A stretch of 64,000 bases of DNA, taken from positions 558,001-622,000 of the forward strand of contig JAIXMP010000002.1 of assembly GCA_025677815.1 (NCBI GenBank), given 5' to 3'. Position 1 is the first letter of the stretch, and each line of letters starts with the position of its first letter. The position numbers and the translations under genes are program-made. The notes under the pieces were generated by a model. It was not told the DNA's origin, searched no databases, and saw only the letters and a program-made list of their open reading frames with translations. Of the stretch, positions 22,739-36,316 are shown piece by piece. This DNA comes from Phascolomyces articulosus. Its lineage: Eukaryota; Mucoromycota; Mucoromycetes; Mucorales; Lichtheimiaceae.

Positions 22739-23914
22739 ATGTTTATAGAGCCCGATACACGATATAAAGAAAAATATCCACCCGGGGAAAATGTTATTAG
22801 AGGCTATTGCGTGAGAACACTCAGCAACATGGTTGAATCATAAACACCATATTCAAGATTTATTATGTTATGCAAAAAAAAATGTACAAAATATTCAATA
22901 TTTATGAATATACTACTAATAATTATGAAAGTATTTAGTTATTCAATTTTTTTATTCAAGAAATACGTATTCAGAAAATATTGAAAATCATCCAAAAATA
23001 CATAAATGCATAACTTAATCTTTAATAAATTCTGATTTTTTTCCAAGGTGAAGAGCTGAATAAAATACGTGTACCTTTAGTGATAGGTAGTGTTACTGGG
23101 CTTTGTTTACTACTTTAGGAAAAGAAAAGGTATGAAAATTATAAAAAACTGAAGATATAAAAAAACAAAATTCCTTCAAAGTCACATTACACAACACCAT
23201 AAAACCTGATGGATTACTTATACGGATGTATAATATGGATGTAGATAAGTATATATAAGTAAAGAAACGAGTTATACTAATTTCTATCTGCCTATATAGT
23301 CAAGTATAGATGGGTTATATCGACTTTATAAATACAGTAACAATTACTTATATCTGCTTTTCTGGCCATTCAGCGCTTATATTATGAGCCAATATAATAA
23401 ATGCTAAAATGTCATATTCATGTAACTTTGTCTTACTTATACCAACCTATATAAGCAAACTACTTTCCATGGTGATCATATTCAATTAAATACTTCTAAA
23501 CCCTAGTTGACATATACTAAAGCTGTTTGTTGGATGTATATAGAGTGGGGTAAATGCTCGCTGTGAAGAAGAAAAGAAACCTACTAAACCGTCAATCAAT
23601 TTGTCGCCTCAAATCAAGACAACCTTGCAGAGTTGTCAATTGATATTGCAGTATTTCCCTTATACATTTCTCCCTCTATTTTTTTAATGGGAATCGCTTG
23701 TTTTATGTCTCTAGTCTACAGGCTTGTCAGAGAAGTCCCAAGTGAAAGTGGAGGCTAATCCCTACACATTTTCGATTTAGACCGTGTGCACTCATTGTCA
23801 TGAGTAGCACATGCCAAACTTATTGTTTATTTGTTGAAAATATCAGCTATATAATATTGCTCACAATGGTTTTGTTGGATGATTCGTTTGGCCAGATAAC
23901 TCATTATTTTTTTC

Positions 23915-24205
23915 ATGGCTACTAGAGAACAAATCCGGATCAGGCGTTCAATGGCGTATATTCTTTTTAAATTGAGTAGTAGTGGTTACAGGGTGGTTTT
24001 AATCGGTGGCATGTATGCATCATTAATACTAGGTATAGTACGGATTCTGGATTACCTAATCGCTTACCTGGGAAATATTACCCTTTTTTCTAAGAGTGTA
24101 GTCGATCAACTACAATATGATAAATTCAAGCAATTTTTTTTATCTTATGGACATGAAAAAAAAACATCATCAAGGGATTATAGTAGACACAAAATCTATA
24201 AATGA
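23915..24205 (+). CDS. Hypothetical ORF inside the inverted-repeat element
   Basis: An open frame of 96 codons in the interior of the element. The translation has one hydrophobic segment (residues about 24-47, VVLIGGMYASLILGIVRILD) after a basic N-terminus with RRSMAYILF, and a Lys/Arg/Ser-rich tail. This would fit a small membrane protein. No transposase motif is visible. There is no clear promoter, and the frame could be chance in AT-rich DNA. I do not recognise it. Confidence 0.25.
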   Translation: MATREQIRIRRSMAYILFKLSSSGYRVVLIGGMYASLILGIVRILDYLIAYLGNITLFSKSVVDQLQYDKFKQFFLSYGHEKKTSSRDYSRHKIYK

Positions 24206-24350
24206 TATACATACTACGTAAAATAAATGCTATTTATTACTTCTTTTTCTTCTGTGATCGAGATCATACTATATAGTAGTATCATAACTTATATGAGTAA
24301 ACAATTTTAAATCGTTTCTGTCATTAATTATCATCAATTAATAATAACAG

Positions 24351-24628
24351 AATGTGTATGATGATGTTAGTTACGGAGGAGACAATCCAAAATACAAATA
24401 CAAGATATTATTCTAGAAAACCTTTTTTTTTATCCATCCATTACTATAAAAAAATGATAGCCTGATGCATATTGTGATGTAATTCAACAAGATAAAGCTA
24501 TTGAATCTTGGTATATCATAATGGAAAACAAGAAGTTATGTAAAATACTAAAAGGATAAATCATAAATAATAATCATATAAAATAATAAGGCACAAATGT
24601 AATAATCTTACAACGCGAAATTGAAATT
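24351..24628 (-). repeat. Right terminal inverted repeat of the 2.3-kb element
   Basis: Reverse-complement partner of 22460-22738. Outside it, towards 24715, lies a subterminal region of short palindromic words that the left end has largely lost. Confidence 0.9.
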
Positions 24629-24715
24629 ATACTAATGCGCAAAAGTGTAAATTCATGATGGGCGAAATTGAGAATTATTCTCATTGAAGTTGAAATTCTC
24701 GTAAAAATTGGGGGA

Positions 24716-25234
24716 CGCAAAGTATTAGGGAAAAAAAACTAATATTGAATCGTAACACAAGACCATATTAACTTCATATTAAGCCTCATTCATGTGCTTT
24801 CTTTGTTAATGGTTTGATAGAATAAAAAAAAAAGAGTTTCCATTGTAGTCAAAGTTTTTGCTGACCTTATATTTTATTCACTCTTTTCAGTCATTAATGA
24901 AAATAACTTGTTATATCCTTCCTTCTCCACAATCATTGTCCTATTAATATTAATAAAAAGTCATTCGATATAAATAGGATATTCATCTTTTTATTTGAAC
25001 AAAAACAAAGAATAAGGTCAAAGGTGAAGTTATTATAGAATAATTATAAATATAGATATAAATGCCATCTATCTCAAATGTGGAAATTAACATTTTTTGT
25101 GTACCAAAAAAAAAGATGGATGGTTCCAGCCCATAATTAATTTTTCTATTTCCTTTCTTCTTCTTTATTATTATTTTTTACCCATATAACAAATAATCTC
25201 TCCATTCATTTCACTCCTTTTTATATAAAACATT
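24716..25234. promoter_or_regulatory. Upstream region of the Slm/Ask10-like gene
   Basis: About 500 bases between the transposon-like element and the ATG at 25235. The last 60 bases are T/C-rich with a TATATAA just before the start, typical of the leaders in this genome. The element's right end lies only about 520 bases from the start codon, so it may sit within or next to the promoter. Confidence 0.5.
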
Positions 25235-28200
25235 ATGACGACGGTAGCAACAGCACCACCCATTCCAGAAAAAAGTAGTTTACGTAAACAATCCACTGTA
25301 TCCATTGATACATCCAGTATTACCAATATTACTTCAGCCACTACCCCTGAACAGCAACAAGTCGAAGAACCTACAACTACCAATAAAAGTCGTTATACAG
25401 AACAATTTGATCTTATTCCACCCCCTGAACTTTTGGAAGCTCTTGCTCTTTCTACACCAGATAACAATGACAATAATAATAACAGACGAAATAAACCATC
25501 TACCACACATAAAACATTACGTCCATTTATGCAATCATCTCCTTCTTCCAATAGTTTAACCACCAATAACGATCCAACATTACCTTCCCCAAGTACATCG
25601 ACATCCCGTCCTCCTCTTTCTAATGCCGCATTTTGGTCATCCTCATCCATTTCGCGTTCCTTCTCGGCGCGTAACTTGAGTAATCATAAATTAAGCGACT
25701 TGTCTGAATCCGAAGATAATAGTAGCACTATAAGTAAACCTGTCTCGAACAAGAGTAAAAAGCAAGCCAAAAAGAAAAAGAGTAAATTATTTGGTGGGTC
25801 GAGTAAAAGTACACCTACACCCAAACCTTCCACCTCGACCTCGACCACAGCCACGGCGACCAAACAGCACCATACTCACGATGTAGTCAAGAAAGAATAC
25901 AACAAAGAAGACGATAATACCAATGGTATTGGTGGCGACTATGTGAAAACCAGTGGACCACGCGTACCCACGATCTTTAGTCTTAACCGTGCCGAAGTCA
26001 TCATTACACGTTTGGATTATTGGCAACACTTACTCAAAGCTGTGATCAATTGGTTGGAAGAATTAGTCAAGATCAGTTTCCAAAACAGTCGCTGTTACTC
26101 ACAACGTGCTTTACCTACATTAAAAGAAGATATCGGTGACACCTCGTCTGAAAACGCCATGGCGACTGTTCAGGCGGGTCTTCAAATGTTGAGCATGCAG
26201 TTGGCTACTGAGGAAAAGGATTTCGGTAAAAAAATTCAACAAGATTATTTGCCTGGGTTGATCAAGTTGAGAAAGGATGCCAAAGAAATGATTCGTGGAT
26301 TAAAGGAAGAACCGGAATTGGTCATGGATGAGTTGCTTCGGTTGGCTGAAACTACACGAAAAAGTATGACCCAGCTGAATCGCTATTGTAAGGCAGCAGA
26401 AACGTATCCTGTTGAACATGATCCTTGGCTAGCCAACTTGTGTAAGTATATGATTGGTCTTTTTATAAAGATGATGCATCACTAGGATGGATAGGAGGTA
26501 GAAAGTGAAAGCTTATATGTATGTATGATAATAGATGTATTGCGTCAATTGAAACATGAAATCGACGAAGAAAACCGTATGCGTAAATTGATGGTCCCAA
26601 TTCAAAAGGGTACCGCTGCTTATGAAGAACGCGTTCTCGAACAACTTAAACCCGCCATTGAATTCTGTTACAAAAAATTAGCACCAGGATTATGGGAAGG
26701 ATCCGAGGAGAATGATACACCTTTTAAATTGGTCATGGAACAACTCGTGCCTTCCATGGAATGGAATAGTTTTTTTGATATCAAAAAGAAGGATTTGGTC
26801 AATGAAGAAAATCCATTAAAGGATTATCTCAAAATCAATTATCCCAACAAATTGAACCCCAAGGTCATGACCGTCTCCAAAGGTGTTTTGGAACGGCGTA
26901 CAGGTGTTTTGAAACAATATACTGAACGTTTTTATGTGCTCAGTCAATGTAAGTGCTTATTATTTTTTTTATTATCATGATTTATTTATAGTCCATTAGG
27001 TGTAACCATGGGGAGGGAAAATTATGGTTTATTTATTAATTCATAAACATTGAAACATTGAAAAAACAAATAACAAATAACATGTGATTACATTATAGGT
27101 GGCTATTTACATCAATTTACGATGGACGACAAAGTATCTCCTGAACGATCGATTTATATTCCAGAAACCACTATCATTCCCTCGATCGATATTAGCCATT
27201 TTGGCGACAATGAAAAGACCAAAGGACCATTTACATTTGAAATTCACAAGCGTGGAACACAAGTATTGCAACGCGATCGTACATTTTATTTCCGCACCAA
27301 TTCGCGTGAAGAATTAGTGTCTTGGTGTCGAGTCTTGTGTGATGTGTCTACTGCAGCACAAGGTACACGCATGATTTCTGCACCTATTCCTATGAAACAA
27401 TTGCCTTCGGATTCTGCTTCGTCTTCTTCAGTGGAAGGTGGGGATCAGTTGAAAAAGAGCAATGGTTCCATTATTTCAATTCCTACGGTCAAATCCGTAC
27501 GCTCTAATTTGACGGCCACACCTCCTGTCGCTCAACCCAAGAGTCCTGCTCGCCAAGCAGCTGCTTTGACCAACAACAGTACAACAACGGATACAAAGAC
27601 GGATGTATCGGATGAAAAGACGCAAGTCAGTACTGCTACTACGGCGATCACGGAGGTTGCTACTACATCTAGCAGCAGTACTTTTGATAATAATGAAACA
27701 GTTGCTGAAACGAGTAATAATACCAAGGTTGAAAAGATTGCTGACGATACTCCTCCAATGAAAATAACAGATGCTGCTGCCGCAAAAGCAGCAGCAGAGC
27801 AAGCAAAAGCCGATGATCATGCAAAGGAAACAACAGAAACAACGACTACTACCAATGGATATCACAATGATATTCCACCAGCATCCATTGCCGATGTCGA
27901 TGATGACGATGATGATACAGCGAGTATCATGACTGCACGGGCCATACCACATGAATCCACATCCACATCCACACAGGAGGAAAAGAAGGTAGAAAAGGAG
28001 GAAACATCCAGTAGTACAAGTAAAAAGGAAGAAAAACGCCCTGCTCCTTTGAATTTGGAACGACCTGAATCGCGTGCTAGTATTGTCACAGATAGTGAAT
28101 CTTCCGTCTACTTTTCATCCACCTCTGGACCTCCTTCTCCTGCCTCCTCCAATGGTTCTGTTCCTGATCATCATTTCGATTTCCCCGCATTACAAGATAA

Positions 28201-28306
28201 TAATAACAATAACAACAGAAGAAACAATGGTCAAGACGATGAAGACGATGAACCGAGTACTCCAAAACCAGAGTTTTATCAACCCATGCTCAATTTCACC
28301 ATTTAA
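25235..28306 (+). CDS. Slm/Ask10-family F-BAR-like and PH domain protein
   Basis: A 942-residue protein from three exons (25235-26441, 26535-26948, 27099-28306; GT-AG, in frame). Residues 1-240 are Ser/Thr-rich and disordered, with a Lys-rich patch (KSKKQAKKKKSKLFGGSSKS). Residues about 245-515 are helical and resemble the F-BAR-like region of fungal Slm1/Ask10/Rgc1 proteins (FSLNRAEVIITRLDYWQHLL near the start; QLKHEIDEENRMRKLM later). A PH domain follows at about 518-623 (GVLERRTGVLKQYTERFYVL at its start; EELVSWCRVLCD as the closing helix). The tail is acidic and Ser/Thr-rich. In yeast these proteins bind PI(4,5)P2 at the plasma membrane and act in TORC2 and glycerol-channel signalling; the same location is inferred here. 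Which subgroup it belongs to cannot be decided by eye. Confidence 0.85.
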
Positions 28307-28875
28307 TTTTTATATATAATATATCCTCACCCAGTTCCCATTTGTTCTTCTTTTGGTATAAAAATACTTCTATTCTCTATAGCCTACTATTCATTTCATA
28401 TTCATTCGTTTTTTTAATATATAATACTACTCTATTTTTTTTCATTTCATTTCAATATATATATATATTTATGATATCATGGATAATCCAAAAAAAATGT
28501 ACACAAATTCATTTCATTATTGATCTAAGTATCTAAAGAGGAAGGATCCGTCCAACCATTCGTCGTTAATGAACAAGAAATAGAAGAGGGAAACATGCGT
28601 GAAGTAAAAAAGAATTATTTAGTAATATAGAATTATATATATAATCTAAAATGGTTGGGAGGGTGTATATAATGAAATTGTATATAAGGGTGTATAAAGA
28701 AGAATAGGAAAAGGAGAGAGATTTTTTGTTTTACATGAATAAATAATAGTAGTAGATATGCGATAAGAGAGTAGGGGAGGGGAGAGGAGGTGAGATCAAG
28801 AGGAGGTAAGATGAGGAGATCGAATAAAATAAAAGGGAATGGATCAAAAGGAAAGGAATAATAGGGTAATAGGAT
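28307..28875. other. Convergent intergenic region
   Basis: About 570 bases between the stops of the Slm/Ask10-like gene (+) and the first MFS gene (-). It contains T-rich and then G/A-rich low-complexity stretches (28770-28860, GGAGAGGAGG-like on the plus strand). No gene is seen. Confidence 0.6.
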
Positions 28876-30942
28876 TTACAATCGATATAAAAAGTTACTA
28901 TCTTGAACATCACTCAAATCATCTTCGACATTAGTCAAGATCGATGAAGGTTTTGACATGCGTCGCTTATTGACAATACTCATACGCCATCGAGCCACCA
29001 ACAATAAGCAAACGACAACACAGTTACAACAAATGTATCCTATCATACCACCAAGATATGCAGGCGCTTGATTGGAAACCATCATTAAAGGGCCACAGAA
29101 ATTACCCAACGTATAAAAGATCATCAATAACCCGTTATAAAAGATCTTTTTTGTATAACCGGATACATTATTGGAAATCGAAGTGACCAAAAGGACATAG
29201 GCAGCACAATAAGACCAAGCCATATAAAACCCAATCAATTTGACTTTGGGTTTAGGAATGACCAGTAATAAGATCAAACCTAAAATATCAACGGCCATGA
29301 GACCACAGGCGGTATACAATGTTTGGTGGGTCTTGTTGACACAATATACAGCCAAGACAATAAACAAGACAGTGGAGCCACCTGCACCAATGGTTAATAA
29401 GATAGAATCAAGACCGGTAAAGCCAAAACTTTCCGTGATTTGAGCATTATAAATTGTCATGGCACCGTTTTGCAAGTTGATCAACAAACAAGCAACACAA
29501 AAACACCAAAAGCGGACCTCTTTGATGGCTTCCATGATTTGATCGCGTTTGATAGTGGTCGTACGAACCACGGCGTTGTCTCGCGTACGTTCTTCCACGA
29601 GAATTTCTTGTTCGGCGTTCAAGTTAAGTGCGCGGGATTTGGGGTTGTCGATCAAGAAAAAGAAAGTGAATATCCCAACAAATGATGTGATACAGCCGAG
29701 GATGATCATGATCCTAATTTATTTTTTATATATGAGTATATTGGATGCAAAGGATTATTGTCATGACGATGAATAATGAATATTTACCATTGCCAGTTAT
29801 GTAAGCCTTTGGTATCTGACATACGACCAATGCCATAACTAATTAAACCACCTACGATTAATGCAATACCATTACATAACCAGAAAGCACCTATATATTG
29901 AAAAAAAAGATAAAGTTGATAGAAATCATAAATTTTAAGGTTAATTAACATATTATAAAAATAATAACTAGCAACTTCATTGTCAATAAATGTGCGAAAA
30001 AGAATGAAAAACTTTACCAAGACGAGCTGCTTGTTCATGTCGACGATAAAACGTGCTTACCAAAAGTGTCAAGCATCTTTATACATAAGAAAACAATTTC
30101 CGATCATTTTGGTTTCAGTTAGCCAAAAAGAGAAAAAATTCTCACCCTTCATAAATTAAATAAAGTAGAACTTACGGATAAATACCGGCTTCAAAAAAAC
30201 CTAATAAAAATCGTAAAGCTGCCATTTGTGAAAAGTTGGTACCTGTTGATGTACATGCTAAAACAGCACCCCAAATGGTGACAATACCACCAATATATCG
30301 ACCCACTGGAAATCGTTGTAAAAAGAAATTATTCGGTAACTAATCATAAGTTTGTAAGTCAGCTTTTTTTTTTATTGAACCAAATTTTTCCCGTATGACT
30401 TTTTGCCTATACCTGATATAAAAGGTAACCCAGATAAAAAATGGATCCAAGTAAACTGAATTGATTATCGACTAATCCCAAGTCTTCTTGAAATCCCATC
30501 ACACCAGCATAATTGATGGTGGATTTATCAATAAACTATAATAGGAGATGATTGACATATGTAAGCGTTAATGAGATACGTCTATTTTGTACTCTGGTGA
30601 TACAATCGATCTTTTGTATCGACATAATTTAACACAACCCAAAAAAAAAAGAATCGTGGGAAGTGTGATAGATCTCTTTAAAAGTACCTGTAATAAATTA
30701 ATGGTACAAATAATAGGCATGACAAAGAAATCGAGTTTTCGGACAAGAGCGCGCTCTTCTGTTGACATGGGTTGGTCATCTTCACTATATCCAATCGAAT
30801 GTTCGTAATGTGATGATGCGTAATCGTTATTATAATCATGTTGACCGTAAAGGGATTGACTGGATTGTTTTTCCACCATATCGTTATTATTGTTATTGTT
30901 TTGATGATGTGATAGTTCGGTAGAAACTCTCGGATGATACAT
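28876..30942 (-). CDS. MFS transporter, Dal5/allantoate-permease (anion:cation symporter) type, copy 1
   Basis: A twelve-segment permease from at least six exons. Clear ones are 30942-30688, 30535-30413 and 30339-30176, then a short exon ending in YRRHEQAARLG near 30020, one with WLCNGIALIVGGLISYGIGR, and a long last exon from about 29710. The first segment follows an acidic, Asn/Gln-rich N-terminus. Family marks are INYAGVMGFQEDLGL, LGSIFYLGYLLYQ, AALRFLLGFFEAGIYP (loop 4-5), ARLG after TFYRR, DNAVVR in the central loop, and SNNVSGYTKKIFYNG with GNFCGPLMM near the end. Fungal relatives import allantoate, vitamins or other organic anions with protons; the substrate here is unknown. Two further full-length paralogues and one broken one lie downstream on the same strand. 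Confidence 0.88.
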
Positions 30943-33900
30943 TGTATATATCACGTCAACGTCGTTTTATTCTATTAGTGACTGTTGTAATGTATATTCA
31001 CAGTATATTATTGTCAATAGGTCAAGGTAATAAGTAGATATAATAAGCGAAAAGTAAAAAGTAAAAAAGGTAAAGTAAAAACGAAAGGAAAGGAAAGGAA
31101 AAAGGAAAAAAAGGTGTGGGGGTGAAAAAAAAAGATAGTTTGTTACTTTTTTTTGTCTGAATAATTGGGTTTGAAGTGGAAGTGTGTGTGTACTTATTAT
31201 AACACACTCTTTATGATAATGTTGAATGGATTGAAACGCCGGCTAGAATAATTTGGCGCATTAAAAAGAAACAAAAATCGTTTCTCTTGCTTCTTCTCGC
31301 CATGTGGTTTTATATATGCTTTCAAGGGACCCTTTCCCTTTTTCCTAGTTATATAAATAACTCCTCTCTCTTTCTACTGACATCAACAATCCTATTACAT
31401 TATGAAATCCTCCTTCAATCCACGGGTCACTCCTTTATTTTAGTATCCCGCTTTTTTTTTATTATTATATATAAGAGCTCGAGCCATCCATGCATCCTCT
31501 TCTTTTGCTATTGTTATTATTATACATTTTTTTTCCCTATTAATCAAAAAGATAGGAAAAAGAAAGGTCGTTTATTCCTAGCAAAAAATTTATGACGCAA
31601 ATGAAGAGTATTTGCTTGTCATTCATGACCTAATCTATAATATATAAAATTTCGAACAGAAAATTATATTAACCAAATATGTCAAAGTTTCAAAATAAAA
31701 GCTCCGTTCCTGGAAAGTTGTACAAAAAAAATATAATCCGATATGGCATCAAGATCAAAATCAAAAAAACAACCCGATCTGACTGACTATACTACCTTAT
31801 ACGTTATATTATAGCAGTTATAATCAGTTGATGAAATGATAGGTTTTTTTTATCATTATGGGTAAACCGTTTTTCCATATACTTTTTTAAAGGAGTGTGT
31901 TAGGTACCTCAAATTTCAAGGTACATAACATGGGAAAAATAAAACGTTTTCTACAGGAGAAAAATAAAAAGGAAAGTTCTCTCCCGAGGGAGTAAGTTTA
32001 TAGTGTGTAATTGTGTAATACGATGTACCTAATAACCAAGTTATAGGAAAATAAACAAACAATAACGATTTTTAGTGTGTGAAATCAAAAAACAGGGTTC
32101 AATTTGATAATAAGGTGACAGATGATATTATTACCCAACAGCCACTTGTTCTTGTGCTACTAACCAATATAATCTAATCATCCCAAGAACTATAAAGTAT
32201 GAGTCTTTATATTTATTCATGGCTATTACTATAAAAAAAGCAAACCTGCAGGTACCAGATGCAATTACCTGTGCGACAGGCCAAATAAAAATTAAGCAAT
32301 GATCGTTAATGCTTGTATATGGGGTTGAGTTATAAAATTTTTTCTTAGTTTATTTTTAAATTCGTGCATATAAAATTTTATAACGAACGGTCTTCAAATA
32401 ACATATAGATTAGACACATGTTTTTTTTTTTTTTTACCAATGTATCCAATAAACGGACTTTATGCATCCCTAACCTGAAACCTGAGCATTTACCATCATT
32501 GCTGCTTTGTTTTAGTATAATAATAATGCATAGGCGTGGGGGAAAGAATAGTAATAAAAGACTATTGGTAGAAGGAGATTCTGTAGTATAGTAACGGATC
32601 ATGAATATGAGTCGAGTTGTTTGAATAGATGCTGTTATGATATACATATATGTTATAGAATATCGCATTACATGAACTTATTAGGTCAATTGGCATCATT
32701 TAAGCAATACTATTGTAACGTAGTCATCATCATCATCATCATCATCCTCACAATTCCTGGATTACCACTCAGTTCATTTTCTAATTATTAATTGACAAAA
32801 ATGTAATATATTGCCTTTTACATCACTCAATTGGTATATGCTCGTTGTTTAATATCCAGTGATTCATTCAACAAGATGATCACATACGTATGATAAAAAA
32901 CATAGAATGTTATAGTAAACTCTATTCTACAATAACATACATTATGCTATTGGCTCTAGAAAACAGGATGCGAAAATAGCTAGTGTGTGAAAACAACACT
33001 ATATTAGATATAAATGAAAAATTGAAATGTCAATTAAATTTGTCATTTGTGTATTTATGTTATTATGATATGGCATGATATATAACAAAACAATAAGTCG
33101 GAACTCGCTTTATTGCTTGTAAAGTAACTTCTTGAAGTGGTTTAGTCTCTTTCATGCTAATTGTTATTTTTTAAAACTATTTTTTTTTCTCCCATCAAGT
33201 TATCCTTTGAAAGAACTGTTTCCGTGGTAATAAGGTGTATTAGTTTACATAAGGTGGAACAAGGATGATTTCTTCCCCGAATATATAATATCATCTCCTA
33301 GATAGTAAGTCTAGTTCGTGATGTTAATAAGAGATGGTGCTACTATGTTATTTAGTATGCGAACATTCATTGGTGAATGAAGGAATAAAAAAAATATTTC
33401 AAGGTTCAAATGACACTCGTACATGAAGAGAATAAGGTGATTCATGACTTATTTGCTACACGCTCCACGGTTTTCAACGCCGAATTGTGCAACTTGTAAA
33501 AAAAAAGGTGAATGGGCTAGAAAACTATTTTTTTTACATGCAAAAAAAAAAAAAAAAGTTCGCGCGCGGCGTTGTTTCATCCAATGCAAGGTCCCCTGAT
33601 TCCTGTGCAACAAAAAAAACCCAAGGTGGCTCAATTTCTTTAAAGGTGAATTAGGATTCTAGAAGAATGAATGGGGTCGTTTTTGTCAAAAAAGTCATAA
33701 TTATTATGATGGATAAAAGGGAATTCCAATTAAGTTTATTTTTAAATTGATGCATATATATAAAAAAATTGTATATGATAATGAATTTCATAATAAATAA
33801 TAATAGGTAAAAGTAGTGTGTAGTAGTATTACATGTGTTATATAATGTTGTAAAATAGTTTATATTGGAAAATTACAAGCGGTACCTAGAATATTATAAA

Positions 33901-33987
33901 AAAATGAGTTCAATGGTTAGTTTATCATGCGAGTATTGTTACTATATAGAATTTCTAGTCGATGAACTTATTATTAGGTAAAAATAC
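30943..33987. other. Long AT-rich spacer between MFS copies 1 and 2
   Basis: Three kilobases with no gene I can support. Contents are homopolymers, a (CAT)n/(ATC)n run near 32724-32749, and short open frames of AT-rich composition. The promoter of MFS copy 1 should lie just right of 30942, where a T/A-rich run is followed by G/A-rich sequence. No remnants of MFS or transposon genes were recognised. Confidence 0.45.
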
Positions 33988-36316
33988 TTACAAAAATTTG
34001 GTATCTTCTCTATCAGTCAAATCATCAGTGCCAGGTGGGGGAGCGTCATTCTTCTCCATGTTAGCTTCACGCTCACGATTAATCTTGGCCATGGAGTAAC
34101 GAGCAATTAACAACAAGAAAATAGAAACCAGATTACTTGCCATGCAACCAATCATTCCCCCAAGATAGGTAGGTGCCTAATAATAATAATATATTCACGA
34201 AGAGAGAGTGAGTCATATGCGATTCAAAAAAAAAAGTATCAGACAAAACGATGATACATTACCTGCCAGCTAACCATGATCAAAGGACCAACAAAGTTAC
34301 CGATGGTATAACCGATAATAATACCACTTGAATAGAAAATCTTCTTTGTATAACCTATAATGATGGTGCCACACACACGAGTTAGTTTAATACATATTAA
34401 GGACCGTGGAAAAAACATTTTCTACTTGAGTAACTCTAGTGCTACTACACCTAATGAACAGGAAGAATGTGACATGTTCTATTTTCTATAATATTTACCT
34501 GAGACATTATTAGCAACACAAACCAACATCAAGGTATAAGAAGCACAATAAGCCCAAGATAAGTAAAGACCGACAAGCTTGACTTGAGGTTTAGGAATAG
34601 CGACCAATAAAATAAGACCAATGATAGCAATGACCAAGAAGAAACAAGCGACATAGATGGTTTGACCATAACGTCTATTATACCAAACAGCGGCAATAAT
34701 AAAGATACAATCTGCGACACCAGAGGGGATACTAAGTAAAATAGCATTCAAACTCTAATAAACAGCAATGCGATATAATTAGTATCAAAATAATAATTTG
34801 AATATGCAGCTCATCAAACATGAAGAGCGGAGAAGAGAAACTTACCGAAAAACCAAAACCTTTGGTAATAATAGCACTGAACGTGCCCATGGCACCATTT
34901 TGAAAATTCACAAGCAGCGAAGCAAAGACCATGCAGTAGAAACGGGGTTCACGAAGGGCTTCCCACATATGGCTGACTTTGATCTCCTTGGTACGTACGA
35001 CAGCATTGTCTTGCAAACGAAGTTGAACCAATTTTTCTTGTTCAGCATCAAGTCGGAGAAAACGAGATCGAGGATTGTCGACCAAACAAAAGAAGCAGAC
35101 AAGACCAAAGGCAACAGTGATTGCACCAAGAATAATCATAATCCTAAATGTGGCAGTGAAGTTGTGAGCACGTGTTTTCAAAAAAAAATCCATTGAATGA
35201 AGTATTGAAGTAGGAAGTAAGTAGTAGTAGCAATAATTACTACTTAGGCTATGACGACTCCTATTATAAAAATACAGTATATTCTGCATATTCTATAGGA
35301 AAATTAAAAGACAATGAAACATACCATTGCCAAGGAGCCTTGTTTCCAACGTTTTGCATGTTACCAATACCATAGCCAATAAGACCACCTACAGCCATGG
35401 CAACACCATTACAAATATACACAACGCCAAGACGGCCGGCTTGTTCACGACGACGGTACATGGTACTAATTAACATAATGCAGCATGGGTAAATACCAGC
35501 TTCAAAAAAACCGAGAAGGAAACGTAAAGCAGCCTAAGACAAATTTGTTAATTCTTGTTCTTTTATGGACTAGTCTGTACTTTTTTTTTTGTAGACAAAA
35601 AAAAAAAAACAGAATTCATATTCTACTCAATGTAATAATGTAATAATCAGAATAGCTATTTTACCATTTGTGAGAAATTTTTGCCTTCAGAAGTAACAGT
35701 AAGTACAAGACCCCACAAGATAATTAATGTGGAAATGTATTTGCCAAGGGGTATACGTTGAATGAGAACAGCATTGGGAGCCTAATACGAATATTTAGAT
35801 GGGTTAATTTAATTATTTTTAACAATCATTCTAATGGTGATGATTTAGAAACACGATGTTGTTTCTCTTTTTTAAAAAAATGACATCGGTACTTTTTGGT
35901 TTTATCTTGATGTAAAAAAAAAAAGAAGGATTTAAACTATACCTGGTAAAGCAAATAACCAAGGTAGAAAATGGAACCGAGCCAACTATATTGAGAGTCG
36001 CTCACACCAGTGTCTTCTTTAATACCAAGTACACTGGCATAGTTTAAAGCAGATTTATCGAAAAACTATCATCCAATATGTCAACCTTCATTTATATTAT
36101 CTATCAAGTCATTTTCTATCCATCGATTTTTACCTGTAAGAAATTAAGAACAGCCACACATGGCATGACAAAAAGATAATCCAATTTTCGAACAAGTCGT
36201 CTTTCAGCTACAGTATAAGAAAGTTCACTTTCTGCTTCATCATGTTGGACACTGGTTACATCTATCATATCATCCTTGATGTAATAGGAATCTTGCTCGG
36301 TTTTCGAGTCAGTCAT
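33988..36316 (-). CDS. MFS transporter, Dal5/allantoate-permease type, copy 2
   Basis: A paralogue of the gene at 28876-30942 with a similar exon plan. Exon 1 (36316-36134) encodes an acidic N-terminus ending in VRKLDYLFVMPCVAVLNFLQ. Exon 2 (about 36066-35944) reads LNYASVLGIKEDTGVSD and GSIFYLGYLLYQ. Later exons read FSQMAALRFLLGFFEAGIYP, YRRREQAGRLGVVYICNG, DNAVVRTKEIKVSHMWEALR and ANNVSGYTKKIFYSSGIIIG, ending at a TAA in 33988-33990. The shared intron positions after FLQ and LLYQ, compared with copy 1, support origin by duplication. All expected membrane segments seem present, so it is probably functional. The substrate is unknown. Confidence 0.88.

Larger units (their letters stand above)
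22430..24715. mobile_element. DNA transposon-like element with about 280-bp terminal inverted repeats
   Basis: The block 22460-22738 reappears in reverse complement at 24351-24628. Over about 278 bases I found only three differences: one indel in ATAGTACATGG versus ATAGTAATGG, one base in the poly-A run, and CTCTGT versus CTCCGT. The pairing continues outward after a gap. The right arm has about 65 extra bases (24629-24697, including GAGAATTATTCTC) that are missing on the left, and then both ends share a C5-6/ATTTTTAC terminus (22432-22445; 24701-24714). The 1.6-kb interior has no recognisable transposase. The near identity of the arms indicates a recent, probably non-autonomous insertion, or a foldback element. 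The exact termini and target duplication could not be fixed. Confidence 0.85.

Noticed and set aside
27476..27952. A 158-codon minus-strand open frame inside the Slm/Ask10-like gene
   Set aside because: Cys/Ile-rich antisense of Thr/Asp-rich low-complexity coding sequence, not an independent gene.
32724..32749. Run of CAT/ATC triplets as a possible coding repeat
   Set aside because: It lies in a spacer with stops in neighbouring frames and is treated as a microsatellite.
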